A program made the position numbers and the translations under genes. The notes beneath the pieces are model-generated. The model was not told where the DNA came from. It saw only the letters and a program-made list of their open reading frames with translations, and did not search any database. 64,000 bases of DNA from the NCBI GenBank assembly GCA_020632925.1, contig JACKER010000025.1, forward strand, positions 50,178 to 114,177. Direction: 5' to 3'. Shown in pieces: positions 34,661 to 43,202 of the stretch. How positions within the stretch are numbered: the first letter of the stretch is position 1; each line of letters opens with the position of its first letter. The stretch comes from Alphaproteobacteria bacterium. Lineage in GTDB: Bacteria; Myxococcota_A; UBA796; GCA-2862545.

Positions 34661-35053
34661 GTGGAGGTGAGCGTGAGCGCCGCGACGTTCGTGCTGGTGG
34701 GGGTGGTCGGGGTGCTGCTGGCCGGCGCCGCGATGCAGGTGTGGATGGGGTTCCAGGCCAAGGCCGCGAAGGGCAGGGACGCGAGCCACCTCACCGCCGC
34801 GGGGGCCGAGACCTCGCTCGTGTGGTTCCACAGCCCGACCTGCGGACCGTGCCGCGCGATGGAGCCGACGATCCACGAGCTCGCGAAGTCGCACCCCGTG
34901 CGCATCGTGGACGTCTCCAAGGATCCCGAGACGGCGATGGCCATGTCCGTGATGGCGACGCCGACGACGCTGGTGGTCAAGGAGGGGAAGGTGGTCGACG
35001 TGATGCTCGGCGCCGTGCCCCGCGGGCGACTCGAGGCCGCCTTCACGCAATAG
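34661..35053 (+). CDS. Membrane-anchored thioredoxin
   Basis: 130 residues: an N-terminal membrane anchor (ATFVLVGVVGVLLAGAAMQVW) and a thioredoxin fold with ETSLVWFHSPTCGPCRAMEP, the CGPC redox pair, and cis-Pro in MATPTTLVVKEG. Likely faces the periplasm or cytoplasmic membrane and exchanges disulfides. Codons GTG 34661 or GTG 34673 can start it. It is followed by a zinc-ribbon membrane protein gene after 27 bases. Confidence 0.9.
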   Translation: MEVSVSAATFVLVGVVGVLLAGAAMQVWMGFQAKAAKGRDASHLTAAGAETSLVWFHSPTCGPCRAMEPTIHELAKSHPVRIVDVSKDPETAMAMSVMATPTTLVVKEGKVVDVMLGAVPRGRLEAAFTQ

Positions 35054-35080
35054 TCGGACCTACGGTTCGTACGCCGCCGG

Positions 35081-36268
35081 GTGAGGTGCGGCGTGGTGTG
35101 TCACGGGTGCGGTTGGATGGGGGAGGCGGGCACGCAGCGCTGCCCGGACTGCGGCATGTCCCTCGATCCCAACGCGGTGGTCGGGTCGTCGCGGGTCCAC
35201 GTCAAGCAGCTCGATGGCGGCGTGATCGTCGAGCTCCCGTGGATGCGCGACCTCAACGGCCTCGGGTTCCTCGTCTCCGCGGGCATGGCCCTCGTGCCGC
35301 TCTACCTCCTGATCACCGACTTCATGTACAGCTGGCCGCTGGCGCTGCTCCTCGCCCCCGTGACCTACGGGATGGCTGCCACGGTGCTGAACCGCACCAC
35401 CGTGATCGTGGCGAGGGGCGGCGTCGACATCAGCCACGGCCCGCTGCCGACGCTGAGCAAGGCGGTGACGCTGACGCCGGAGGAGGCCCGGAACCTGCGG
35501 CTCCTGCGGCGGGAGACGCACTCGCGGCGCGGCGGGACGATGGTGACCTACGATCTGGCGGGCCCCCACGGTTCCATCACGACCTACTGGAACCACTCGG
35601 ACGGGCTCGACAGCGCGCTGTCGGTCGTGGAGCGGGTGCTGTCCTTCCAGCGTGCTCCGATGGGCAGCGTGCCGATGGGCTACGGGTTCGACAACCCGCT
35701 CGTCCCGATGGGGCTGGCCGGTGTGTTCATCATCGTGATGCTGGGCTTTCGGCCGAGCGGCTACGGCGTCCACGAGCGGATCGTGACCGACCTGTTCCAC
35801 CTTCCCGACGACGTGGAGTTCAGCGGGTTCCGGAGCGGGCGGAACCGGGGCGGCGGCGAGTACGTCGAGGCCGTCGTCCAGTTCACGCCCGAGCAGTGGA
35901 GTCGCTACACCCCGGGCTTCGGCTTCGACACGGCCAGCTTCCAGGGCTACGACCTCGGGCGGACGCCTGTCGAGGCTCGCCCGAGCGCCGAGGCGCTGCG
36001 CTGGCGCGATCGGGACGACGCCGTCATCGACTACCAGCGGAACGTCGCCATCCGCTGGGCGGACTGGGGCTGGCTGCACTCCAACATCGACGACGGGAAG
36101 CCCCGCCTCTACGACGTCGAGCACCGCCGCTCGTTCTGCTTCGGCGTGGAGGGCGAGGGTGCGGAGCAGCGCATCGAGCCTTGCACGGCGTTCGAGCACC
36201 GCCCCACCCACTACACCCGGGCGCTGCTCGACGAGGACGACCACCGGCTCTTCGTCGTCATGCGCTGA
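35081..36268 (+). CDS. Zinc-ribbon membrane protein of unknown function
   Basis: 395 residues. The N-terminus holds a zinc ribbon (Cys7-x-x-Cys10 and C-P-D-C after QRCPDCGMS), followed by two or three membrane helices (FLVSAGMALVPLYLLITDF, PLALLLAPVTYGMAAT, VPMGLAGVFIIVMLGF) and a soluble domain with MVTYDLAGPHGSITTYWNHS and YVEAVVQFTPEQWSRYTPGF. I do not recognise the last domain. The two-cysteine pairs suggest metal sensing or a structural role. The stop overlaps the convergent PARG-like gene by 11 bases. The start is GTG 35081. Confidence 0.68.
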   Translation: MRCGVVCHGCGWMGEAGTQRCPDCGMSLDPNAVVGSSRVHVKQLDGGVIVELPWMRDLNGLGFLVSAGMALVPLYLLITDFMYSWPLALLLAPVTYGMAATVLNRTTVIVARGGVDISHGPLPTLSKAVTLTPEEARNLRLLRRETHSRRGGTMVTYDLAGPHGSITTYWNHSDGLDSALSVVERVLSFQRAPMGSVPMGYGFDNPLVPMGLAGVFIIVMLGFRPSGYGVHERIVTDLFHLPDDVEFSGFRSGRNRGGGEYVEAVVQFTPEQWSRYTPGFGFDTASFQGYDLGRTPVEARPSAEALRWRDRDDAVIDYQRNVAIRWADWGWLHSNIDDGKPRLYDVEHRRSFCFGVEGEGAEQRIEPCTAFEHRPTHYTRALLDEDDHRLFVVMR

Positions 36269-37085
36269 CCTCGAGGTGGCGGCGGAAGGCCTCGAGGTTC
36301 CGCTCGTCCCGCTTCGAGCGCACGAGGACCCCGAAGACCACCCGTCGGAACACGCCCCTGAACGGCCCCGCGAGCGCTTCGGCGAACAGCCGCGCCACGA
36401 GCTCCGGATCGCCCTGGAAGGCGCCGCAGCCCCAGGCCCCGAGCACCAGCACCTCGTGCCCGGCGTCCGCCGCGATCGCGAGGACCTGCGCGATCCGTCG
36501 TTCGAAGGCTGCCGCGAGGGCCGGCCCCGCGGACGGGTCGTGCTCGAGGACGGCGCCGGTGTTCGGGGCGGGGGAGGTGAGCACCGTCAGCGTCCACGGC
36601 CGCGCGACGAAGCTGCGATCGACGTCGCGGAAGAAGGGCACGTCGGGCGAGAGGATGGCGTGGTCGGTGTAGATCGCGCTGCGCTGGGCGCGGTTGGCCT
36701 CGTAGTAGGCGCGCTGCGTCGACAGGCAGGCGTACAGCGCCGAGCAGCGGCAGAGCTCCTCCTCCTGCGCCTGCGCGCCCCCGAGGAAGCCGCCACCCAC
36801 GTTGCGCGCGGACGCGAAGTTCAGCGCCAGCACGCGCGGCTCACCCCCGGCCACCAGGCGGTGCGCCGCCTCCGCCGTGCCCTCCGACGTCACCTCGATC
36901 GTCGTGGGGTGGGTGCCCGGAGAGCACGCTGCCACCAAGGCCGCCGCGCGCTCGGGCGTGATCAGCGTGGTCCCGGCGACGGCCGCGTCGATCGCCGCGC
37001 GCAGATCCACCCGGCCGGCGGGCCCGTCGTAGCCGCCCTCCTCGATCACCTTCAGCGTCTCAGCCGCCAGCCCCGCCAACCCCAT
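36258..37085 (-). CDS. TIGR02452-family protein, poly(ADP-ribose) glycohydrolase-like
   Basis: 275 residues with the bacterial PARG/DUF2263 signature G97-G-G99 followed seven residues later by Q107-E-E109 (GGGFLGGAQAQEEELCR), which in PARG binds and cleaves ADP-ribose; also ALNFASARN before it and VLVLGAWGCGAFQGDP late, the macrodomain phosphate loop. Likely removes ADP-ribose from proteins or nucleic acid. No ADP-ribosyltransferase or partner is adjacent. It starts at the ATG at 37085, 4 bases after the upstream phosphotransferase-like stop, so the two are likely one operon. Confidence 0.9.
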   Translation of the reverse strand: MGLAGLAAETLKVIEEGGYDGPAGRVDLRAAIDAAVAGTTLITPERAAALVAACSPGTHPTTIEVTSEGTAEAAHRLVAGGEPRVLALNFASARNVGGGFLGGAQAQEEELCRCSALYACLSTQRAYYEANRAQRSAIYTDHAILSPDVPFFRDVDRSFVARPWTLTVLTSPAPNTGAVLEHDPSAGPALAAAFERRIAQVLAIAADAGHEVLVLGAWGCGAFQGDPELVARLFAEALAGPFRGVFRRVVFGVLVRSKRDERNLEAFRRHLEVSA

Positions 37086-37089
37086 GGAT

Positions 37090-38160
37090 TCACCTCCGCA
37101 ACAGCAGCTTCCGTACGCCGATCTTGCGCGCGCAGCGCACGTCGAGCCAGGTGGCGAGCAGCCAGAAGCGCCGGAACGCCGGGTTGTCGGTCTGCCCGTG
37201 GTGGTAGCGCCAGTAGATCTGCTGGACGATGACCGCGAGCCGGAACATCCCGTAGACCTCGTAGAACGTGAAGTCCCCGATGTCGCGGCCGCTGCGCTCG
37301 GCGTAGGTCCGGACGAGCTCGTCGCGCGTCATCATCCCCGGCAGGTTCGTCGGCTGGCGGCGGGTCTGGCGGACGAACCAGTCGTCGTCGGCCTGCACCC
37401 AGTAGGCCATGCTGTTCCCCAGGTCCATCAGCGGGTCGCCGAGCGTGCTCATCTCCCAGTCGAGCACGCCGATCGGCCGCGTGGGGTCGGCGGGGTCGAG
37501 GACCAGGTTGTCCAGCCGGAAGTCGTTGTGGATGACGACGTTGGCCACGTCGTCGGGCAGGTTGTCGTGGAGCCAGCGGATGACGCGCTCGAACGAGGGC
37601 ACGTTCGGGGTCCGCGCCTTGCGCCAGCGGTCGGTCCACCCTTCGATCTGGCGGCGGACGTAGCCGGTGCCCTTGCCCAGCGAGCGCAATCCGGCAGCGT
37701 CCACGTCCACCTGGTGCAGCTCGACCAGGCGGTCCACGGCGTGGCTGCACAGGGCGCGGGCCTGCGTCGGCGTCAGCGGGACCGGCATGTCCTTGCGCGG
37801 GATGATGCCCTCGATGCGGTGCATCACGTAGAACTCGGCGCCGATCACGCCCTCGTCCTCGCAGAAGCCCACGATCTCCGGGACGTAGGGGTAGACGGGG
37901 CGCAGCGCGGACTGGACGCGCACCTCGCGCCCCATGTCGTGGGCCGACTTCGCCTTGCGTCCCGCGGGCGGGCGGCGGAGCACGAGGTCGTGGCTCGGGT
38001 ACCGCAGGCGGTAGGTCCAGTTGCTGGCGCCCCCCGCGTACTGCGTGACCTCGGGCAGCCCCTCGCCGAGGTCGGGCAGGCGGTCCGCGAGCCAGCGGTG
38101 CACCGCGGCCGCGTCCAGCTCCTCCCCGCGTCGCACCGCCCCGCCCACGTCGATCGACAT
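37090..38160 (-). CDS. Aminoglycoside phosphotransferase/ACAD10-like kinase family protein
   Basis: 356 residues with an APH-type kinase fold: TQYAGGASNWTYRLRY at the nucleotide loop, LVLRRPPAG with the conserved Lys/Arg, HNDFRLDNLVLD as the catalytic H-x-D-x-x-x-x-N loop, and GVLDWEMSTLGDPLMDLG as the metal loop. The long N-terminus RCARKIG at the C-end resembles the group next to acyl-CoA dehydrogenases, often acting on hydroxy-acids. Substrate is unknown, and it is not evidence for drug resistance. ATG 38160 is preceded by GGAGGGG and a TAGCCT hexamer. Confidence 0.85.
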   Translation of the reverse strand: MSIDVGGAVRRGEELDAAAVHRWLADRLPDLGEGLPEVTQYAGGASNWTYRLRYPSHDLVLRRPPAGRKAKSAHDMGREVRVQSALRPVYPYVPEIVGFCEDEGVIGAEFYVMHRIEGIIPRKDMPVPLTPTQARALCSHAVDRLVELHQVDVDAAGLRSLGKGTGYVRRQIEGWTDRWRKARTPNVPSFERVIRWLHDNLPDDVANVVIHNDFRLDNLVLDPADPTRPIGVLDWEMSTLGDPLMDLGNSMAYWVQADDDWFVRQTRRQPTNLPGMMTRDELVRTYAERSGRDIGDFTFYEVYGMFRLAVIVQQIYWRYHHGQTDNPAFRRFWLLATWLDVRCARKIGVRKLLLRR

Positions 38161-38176
38161 CGCCCCTCCGCGGCAG

Positions 38177-38182
38177 AGGCTA
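38177..38182 (-). promoter_or_regulatory. TAGCCT -10-like element for the phosphotransferase gene
   Basis: On the minus strand TAGCCT lies 16 bases before the ATG at 38160, with GGAGGGG between. The 52-bp gap also holds the TACGCT for the divergent lipoprotein, so two promoters lie back to back. Confidence 0.35.
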
Positions 38183-38200
38183 CACGACGCGTCGGTGGTG

Positions 38201-38206
38201 TACGCT
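38201..38206 (+). promoter_or_regulatory. TACGCT -10-like element, leaderless start
   Basis: TACGCT is followed by six bases (GCGTCG) and the ATG at 38213. The configuration is identical to the leaderless starts at 8034 and 20245. Confidence 0.45.
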
Positions 38207-38212
38207 GCGTCG

Positions 38213-38713
38213 ATGTTGGCCTTGCTGCTCCTCGGCTGCCGACCGGTCGATTCGGCCGGCATGCAGACCCCCCTGACCCGCGCGTGGCTGGAGAACCTCG
38301 ACCTGCGCGCGCTGTCGGTGCTCGGGGGCGCCTGGGGCGGGCGCGCCGACCTCGTGATGGAGACGGCGGGCGGCTTCCAGGACACCCGGGTCGTCGGGCT
38401 GCGCGGCGGGATGGCGGGGCTCGGCGTCGAGCTGATCCCGTGGGCGTCGGGCGCGGGCACGCTCCCGTTCCGGCTGCCCGACGAGGAGACCGTGGGGGAC
38501 GACCTCCTCGGGCACTACTCCGGCAACGGTGCCGCGGCCGTGGTGCTCGCGGGGGCGGTGACCCACCACCTGCACAACGAGCACGACGTGCGGATCGACG
38601 GCGTGACCGTCGGAACCTTCGTGGGCTTCTTCGTGGGCGCGGAGTGGGTCACGATCGACGTGGCGGACCAGAGCTTCGATCCGGGCGGCACGGTCGGGGA
38701 GACCACGCCATGA
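38213..38713 (+). CDS. Lipoprotein of unknown function, paralogue of the next gene
   Basis: 166 residues with a lipoprotein signal (LALLLLGCRP, Cys9). The mature part contains LVMETAGGFQDTRVVGLRGG, GDDLLGHYSGNGAAAVVL and HHLHNEHDVRIDGVTVGTF. The second half aligns in pattern with the next protein (GDELFGTYRGSREALVLL and HLENDAGVRIDQTQLGF), so the pair arose by duplication. Family unknown; the location implies an outer-membrane or surface role. The stop overlaps the next ATG by 4 bases. Confidence 0.7.
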   Translation: MLALLLLGCRPVDSAGMQTPLTRAWLENLDLRALSVLGGAWGGRADLVMETAGGFQDTRVVGLRGGMAGLGVELIPWASGAGTLPFRLPDEETVGDDLLGHYSGNGAAAVVLAGAVTHHLHNEHDVRIDGVTVGTFVGFFVGAEWVTIDVADQSFDPGGTVGETTP

Positions 38714-39330
38714 GGAGGGTGCTGCCGCTGGTCCTGCTGGGCGCGTGCACGCCGCTCCTCCCCGAGGAGCTCGACGGCGTCACCGTCACCGAGGCGCGGC
38801 TCGAGGGCGTGGGGTCGGCGGGGATCCAGCTCATCGCGGGTGGCTTCTCGGGCACGGCCACGCTGAAGGCGACCACGCCGGACGAGCGGGTGCTCACCAT
38901 CCCCGTCGACCTGTCGACCGGTGCCGCGGGCCTGCTCGTCGAGTTCTCCGTGACCGCCGGTGGCGACGTCGAGCTCGCCATCCCCCCGGGGGGCGTGGCC
39001 GGCGACGAGCTCTTCGGGACCTACCGCGGCTCGCGTGAGGCCCTGGTGCTGCTGGTCGGGCCGGTCGGTGTGCACCTCGAGAACGACGCCGGCGTGCGGA
39101 TCGACCAGACCCAGCTCGGCTTCGGCATCGGGATCAGCGTGTCCTATTCCTGGATGTCGATGTCGCTGCACGTCGACGAGCCCACGCTCGGCACCGGGGA
39201 CACGGGCTTCACGCCGCCGCCCGAGAGCGGTGAGACGCCTCCGGAGACGGGCACGACCACGGACGAGACGGGCTGGACGACGACGCCCTGGCACAGCGCG
39301 TCCACGACGGAGACCGGCCACACCGGTTGA
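38710..39330 (+). CDS. Lipoprotein paralogue with Thr/Glu-rich C-terminal tail
   Basis: 206 residues with lipoprotein signal LPLVLLGACTP. It shares the G-D-E-L-F-G-x-Y motif and following beta pattern with the preceding gene. After about residue 155 it has a Thr/Glu/Gly-rich tail (PPPESGETPPETGTTTDETG) ending in THTG, common for surface lipoproteins in this window. It starts at an ATGA overlap and is probably co-translated with its paralogue. Confidence 0.7.
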   Translation: MRRVLPLVLLGACTPLLPEELDGVTVTEARLEGVGSAGIQLIAGGFSGTATLKATTPDERVLTIPVDLSTGAAGLLVEFSVTAGGDVELAIPPGGVAGDELFGTYRGSREALVLLVGPVGVHLENDAGVRIDQTQLGFGIGISVSYSWMSMSLHVDEPTLGTGDTGFTPPPESGETPPETGTTTDETGWTTTPWHSASTTETGHTG

Positions 39331-39403
39331 GCGCGGGTAACGGCGCGTAACGGCGCAGGCGCGGAGCGACCTCCGCGGGACACCCCCACACCAGGAGGTC
39401 CCG

Positions 39404-41760
39404 ATGAAGGTCGTGTGGATGCTGGCGCTGCTCGCGGCGTGCGGTGGTGGTGAGGACACGGACGCCAAGGTCGACGCGGACGCGGACACGGACGCGGACA
39501 GCGACGCCGATGCGGACACGGACGCCGACAGCGACGCGGACACGGACGCGGATGCCGATGCCGACACGGACGCGGACACCGACGCGGATCCGGACGCCGA
39601 CGGCGACGGCTATCCGCTGTCCGTCGACTGCAACGACGCCGACGACAGCATCCACCCGGGCGCGACGGAGGTGTGCGACGGCATCGACCAGGACTGCGCG
39701 AACGGGCCGGACGACGGCCTGACCTTCGACACCTGGTACGCGGATCTCGACCACGACGGCTACGGCGACCCCGGCGCGTCCACGGTCGCCTGCGCCGCGC
39801 CACCGTCGACGGTCGACGACGGCACGGACTGCGACGACACCGACGACGCCATCCACCCGGGTGCGACCGAGGTGTGCGACGGCATCGACCAGGACTGTGC
39901 GAACGGGCCGGACGACGGCCTGACCTTCACCACCTGGTACGCGGACGCCGACCGGGACGGATTCGGGGACCCCGCCGTCTACGGGATGGCCTGCGCGCAG
40001 CCGGTGGGCGCGGTGGCGGACGGCACGGACTGCGACGACACGCAGGCCAGCATCCACCCGGGCGCGACGGAGGTGTGCGACGGCATCGATCAGGACTGCG
40101 CGAACGGGCCGGACGACGGCCTGACCTTCACCGACTACTACCCGGATCTCGATCGCGACGGGTACGGCGACCCGAGCGCGCCGGTCAACGCCTGCACGGT
40201 CCCGTTCGAGTACGTCGCGGACGGCACGGACTGCGACGACGCCGACCCGGACCGCAGCCCCGGCACCGCCGAGGTGTGCGACGGCTTCGATCAGGACTGC
40301 ACCGGGGTCGCCGACGACGGGCTGCCGCTGATCACGTGGTACCTCGACCGCGACGGGGACGGCTATGGCAGGGGCTCGCCCGTCCAGAGCTGCCAGACGA
40401 CCTACGAGGGCTACGTCTCCGACGCCACGGACTGCGACGACTGGCGCCCCGAGGTGCACCCTGGCAGCGTCGAGCTCGGCTGCAACGCGATCGACGAGGA
40501 CTGCGACGGGACCACGGCCCCTGGGGACTGGTCGGTCCCCGGCGACTTCGCGACCATCGTCGACGCGGTGGCAGCGGCGGATCCGGGGGACGCCATCTGC
40601 GTCGCTCCGGGCACCTACACGGGGTTGCTCGACGTCCGCAAGGACCTCGACATCGTCGGCACGGGGCCGGGCGTGGTGCTGTCGACCGGCAACGGCAACC
40701 GGGTGTACGCGGCGGCGTCCGGCTACCAGCGGCTGTCCAACCTGACGCTCGACGGCCGTGGCGTGGAGCCGCTCGTCCAGGTGAGCCCGCAGGCCACCCT
40801 CGAGATGAACGACATCACCGTGACCGGGCTCGGCTGCAGCGCGTTCTGCGACGGCCTGGTGGCGTACCAGTACCCGCAGAGCCACCTGCTCGTCCGGCGC
40901 CTGTCGATCGCCGACGCCACGGTGGGCGTCGGACACCAGATCCGCGGGCTCTTCGGCGGTGGCGGGGACGAGCTGCTCATCGAGGACACCTGGCTCGGCG
41001 ACTTCGAGCTGCTGACCAGCGGCGGGTCGTTCTTGATCGGCGGGATGAGCGGGGTGACGCTGCGCAACGTCACGCTCGAGCGGATCACGACGGCACCCGG
41101 GACCACCTTCTTCCTCCTGGGCGACCTGGCGGGCGAGCTGGTGGACGTGACCGTCCGCGACGTGGACGTGGACGGCGGCGCGCGCGTCGTCGTGGCGAAG
41201 ACGCAGGGGAGCTCGATCGCGACGGGCTTCGTGGCGGACGGCAACACGCTGACGACGACGGGTGGGAGCGAGGTGGCCGTGTTGAGCGCCGACGGCGTCC
41301 TGTCCGTGCGCAACAGCCTGTTCGTCGACAACACGCTGTCGTCGCCGTCGACCGCGCACGTCGTCAGCGCCGCGAACGACCTCGACCTGGCGTTCTCCAC
41401 CTTCGTCGGAAACGGTGGCCAGGGCGTGCCGCTGGTGGCCGCTCGCGCCCCGCTCTCCGGCGAGATCTCGAGCAGCGTGTTCGCGGACGGCCCCATGGAC
41501 GCCGAGATCCTGATGAACGCCGCGGTGACCGTCGACTGGTCGGACCTGTGGACGTCGGGGACGGCCCTCGTGGACCCCTCGCTGACGCCGGTGGCCTGGT
41601 CGGCATGGCGCTCGACCCGCAGCTCGACGCAGGCTTCCGCCCGCTCCCCGGGTCGCCGTTGATCGACGCGGGCGACCCGACCGTGCTCGATCGCGACCTG
41701 ACGCGCTCCGACATCGGCTTCACCGGGGGGCCGAGCAGCCCGCTACCGGTCCCTCGCTGA
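39404..41760 (+). CDS. MopE-like repeat and beta-helix lipoprotein (frameshift near its end)
   Basis: A lipoprotein signal (MLALLAACGG) is followed by a long D-A-D-T-D linker, about five MopE metal-binding repeats, and from about residue 365 (GDFATIVDAVAAADPGDAI) a right-handed beta-helix with repeats such as VTLRNVTLERI, LDLAFSTFVGNGGQG and GEISSSVFADG. The zero frame would stop at 41662 after a non-homologous tail (AWRSTRSSTQASARSP). Moving one base at about 41593 restores LDPQLDAGFRPLPGSPLIDAGDP, typical of the family end, stopping at 41760. I therefore give the full extent. AGGAGGTCCC precedes the ATG. Confidence 0.82.
39473..39600 (+). repeat. GAC-rich hexamer repeat encoding the D-A-D-T-D linker
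   Basis: More than twenty GAC-NNN hexamers in succession encode the acidic linker after the lipidated Cys. It is of the same type as the tracts at 29722 and 25168. Confidence 0.75.
39649..40129 (+). repeat. Three 201-bp tandem repeats within the MopE-like gene
   Basis: Blocks at 39649-39727, 39850-39928 and 40051-40129, each 79 bases, differ at only a few positions and are exactly 201 bases (67 codons) apart. The intervening 122 bases are less conserved. Near-identity of the DNA shows recent duplication or gene conversion of MopE blocks. Confidence 0.85.
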
Positions 41761-42267
41761 TCAGAGGTGGAGGAGCAGGGCCTGGTCCTGCACCACCTGC
41801 GCCTCCTGGTCGAAGCTGGCCTGGAGGCGCTCGGCGACCCAACCCTCGATCGCGCTGCCGACCACGGGTGCCCGGATGACGAGCAGCCCGTGCACGCGAC
41901 GCAAGGTTCCCTCGCCGTCGCCGACCAGGGTGTACCGCGCCTCGCAGACGAAGCGGTCCTGGAAGCGTTCGGGGAGCCGTGGACGGATGTGGATCGTCCC
42001 TTCGTGCGCCCGGGTGTCCCAGCGCACGACCTCCCGCCAGCTGATCCAGTCGCGCTGGACGATGCGGGGCAGGAGCCGGTCGGGGAGGTTCGGCTCGTAG
42101 TCCGCGACGCGCTCCTGCCAGCCGTCCCCGGAGGACTGCGACACCACGCGGACCCGACCCACGATGCTCTGGCGGGCGACGATGGCCTCGAGGGTGGTGG
42201 TCGCGAGGACGGAGGCCTCCACCGCGTGCAGCGGGGCGGCGATGCGGTGCTCGGTGGCCCAGTCCAT
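41761..42267 (-). CDS. DUF2505-family (SRPBCC-like) protein
   Basis: 168 residues with the DUF2505 pattern: an N-terminal hydrophobic beta/alpha segment (HRIAAPLHAVEASVLATTTL), IVGRVRVVSQSSGDGWQERV, FVCEARYTLVGDGEGTLRRV and a C-terminal helix AIEGWVAERLQASFDQEAQV. The domain has a START/Bet v1-like cavity that binds hydrophobic ligands; function unknown. Its stop lies directly next to the stop of the MopE-like gene. A GGAGG site precedes the ATG. Confidence 0.82.
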   Translation of the reverse strand: MDWATEHRIAAPLHAVEASVLATTTLEAIVARQSIVGRVRVVSQSSGDGWQERVADYEPNLPDRLLPRIVQRDWISWREVVRWDTRAHEGTIHIRPRLPERFQDRFVCEARYTLVGDGEGTLRRVHGLLVIRAPVVGSAIEGWVAERLQASFDQEAQVVQDQALLLHL

Positions 42268-42443
42268 GTCCGCCTCCTCTATCCGTGCACCGATCCGCCG
42301 GTGGGGCCGATCCCGATCCCGACGCCGATCGCGGGCCTCGTCGCGCCAACATCTCCGTCGCTCCCCGCCGCCGGATCCAGGTGTCGTACGCTGTCCGTCT
42401 GCCCGCCGTCGTGCGTCGTCACGAGGCCCTGGTGGTGCACGTC

Positions 42444-43178
42444 ATGAACAATCCCCGGTACCTCCGTCTCCCGAGCGACCACCTCCAGAAGCGCGTCCAC
42501 CTGTGGACCTACGGCTACGCCGGCGCCCCGGTGCTGGTGTTCCCGAGCGCCGCCGGCATGGCCCACGAGTGGCAGGCGAGCGAGGCGGTGCACGCGCTGG
42601 GCCCGCTGCTGGACGCAGGCAAGATCAGGCTGTACTGCCCCGAGTCCAACGTCTCCGAGGCCTGGACCGGCGACGGCCACCCGAGCTGGCGTCTGGACCG
42701 CCATCGCGCGTACGAGCTGTTCGTCACCCAGGAGCTGATCCCCTGGATCTGGGAGCAGCAGGGGCGCCGCCAGCGGGTCGTCACCACCGGTTGCTCCTTC
42801 GGCTCGTTCTATGCGGCGAACTTCGCGCTGAAGCACCCCGATCTCGTGGAGTGGGCGCTCTGCCTGTCCGGCCGATACCGTACCGAGACGTTCATGGAGG
42901 GCTTCTACGACGACCGCGTCTACTACGCGGATCCGCTGCACTACGTCCCCAACCTCTCCGGTCGCGAGCTCGAGCGCGTGAAGCAGACGCACCTGACCCT
43001 GGTCGTCGGCCTCGGCCCCCACGAGGGCCGCTGCATCACCGAGACGCGCGACCTGGCGATCGTGCTGCGCGAGAAGGGGATCCCGGTGACCCCGGACTTC
43101 TGGGGCCGCGACGTGGCGCACCACTGGGACTGGTGGCGTCGTCAGCTGGTGCACCACCTCAGCAACCGCTTCGGCTGA
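42444..43178 (+). CDS. Esterase-like alpha/beta hydrolase
   Basis: 244 residues with an esterase/PHB-depolymerase-like layout: NVSEAWTGDGHPSWRLD, then VVTTGCSFGSFYAANFAL with nucleophile Ser in G-C-S-F-G, VVGLGPHEGR and a late VAHHWDWWRRQ carrying the probable catalytic His. Acts on an ester; the substrate is not known. No signal peptide, so cytoplasmic. I use ATG 42444; a GTG at 42411 is also in frame and the TACGCT hexamer at 42387-42392 would suit it. In the 176-bp gap before this gene there is a short GATCCCGATCCC tract. Confidence 0.8.
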   Translation: MNNPRYLRLPSDHLQKRVHLWTYGYAGAPVLVFPSAAGMAHEWQASEAVHALGPLLDAGKIRLYCPESNVSEAWTGDGHPSWRLDRHRAYELFVTQELIPWIWEQQGRRQRVVTTGCSFGSFYAANFALKHPDLVEWALCLSGRYRTETFMEGFYDDRVYYADPLHYVPNLSGRELERVKQTHLTLVVGLGPHEGRCITETRDLAIVLREKGIPVTPDFWGRDVAHHWDWWRRQLVHHLSNRFG

Positions 43179-43202
43179 GCCCGACCGCTCACTCCGGCCG
43201 AC

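Noticed and set aside
37090..38160. Aminoglycoside resistance gene
   Set aside because: It has the kinase fold, but its sequence resembles ACAD10/APH-like proteins of primary metabolism rather than dedicated resistance enzymes, and the context shows no mobile element.
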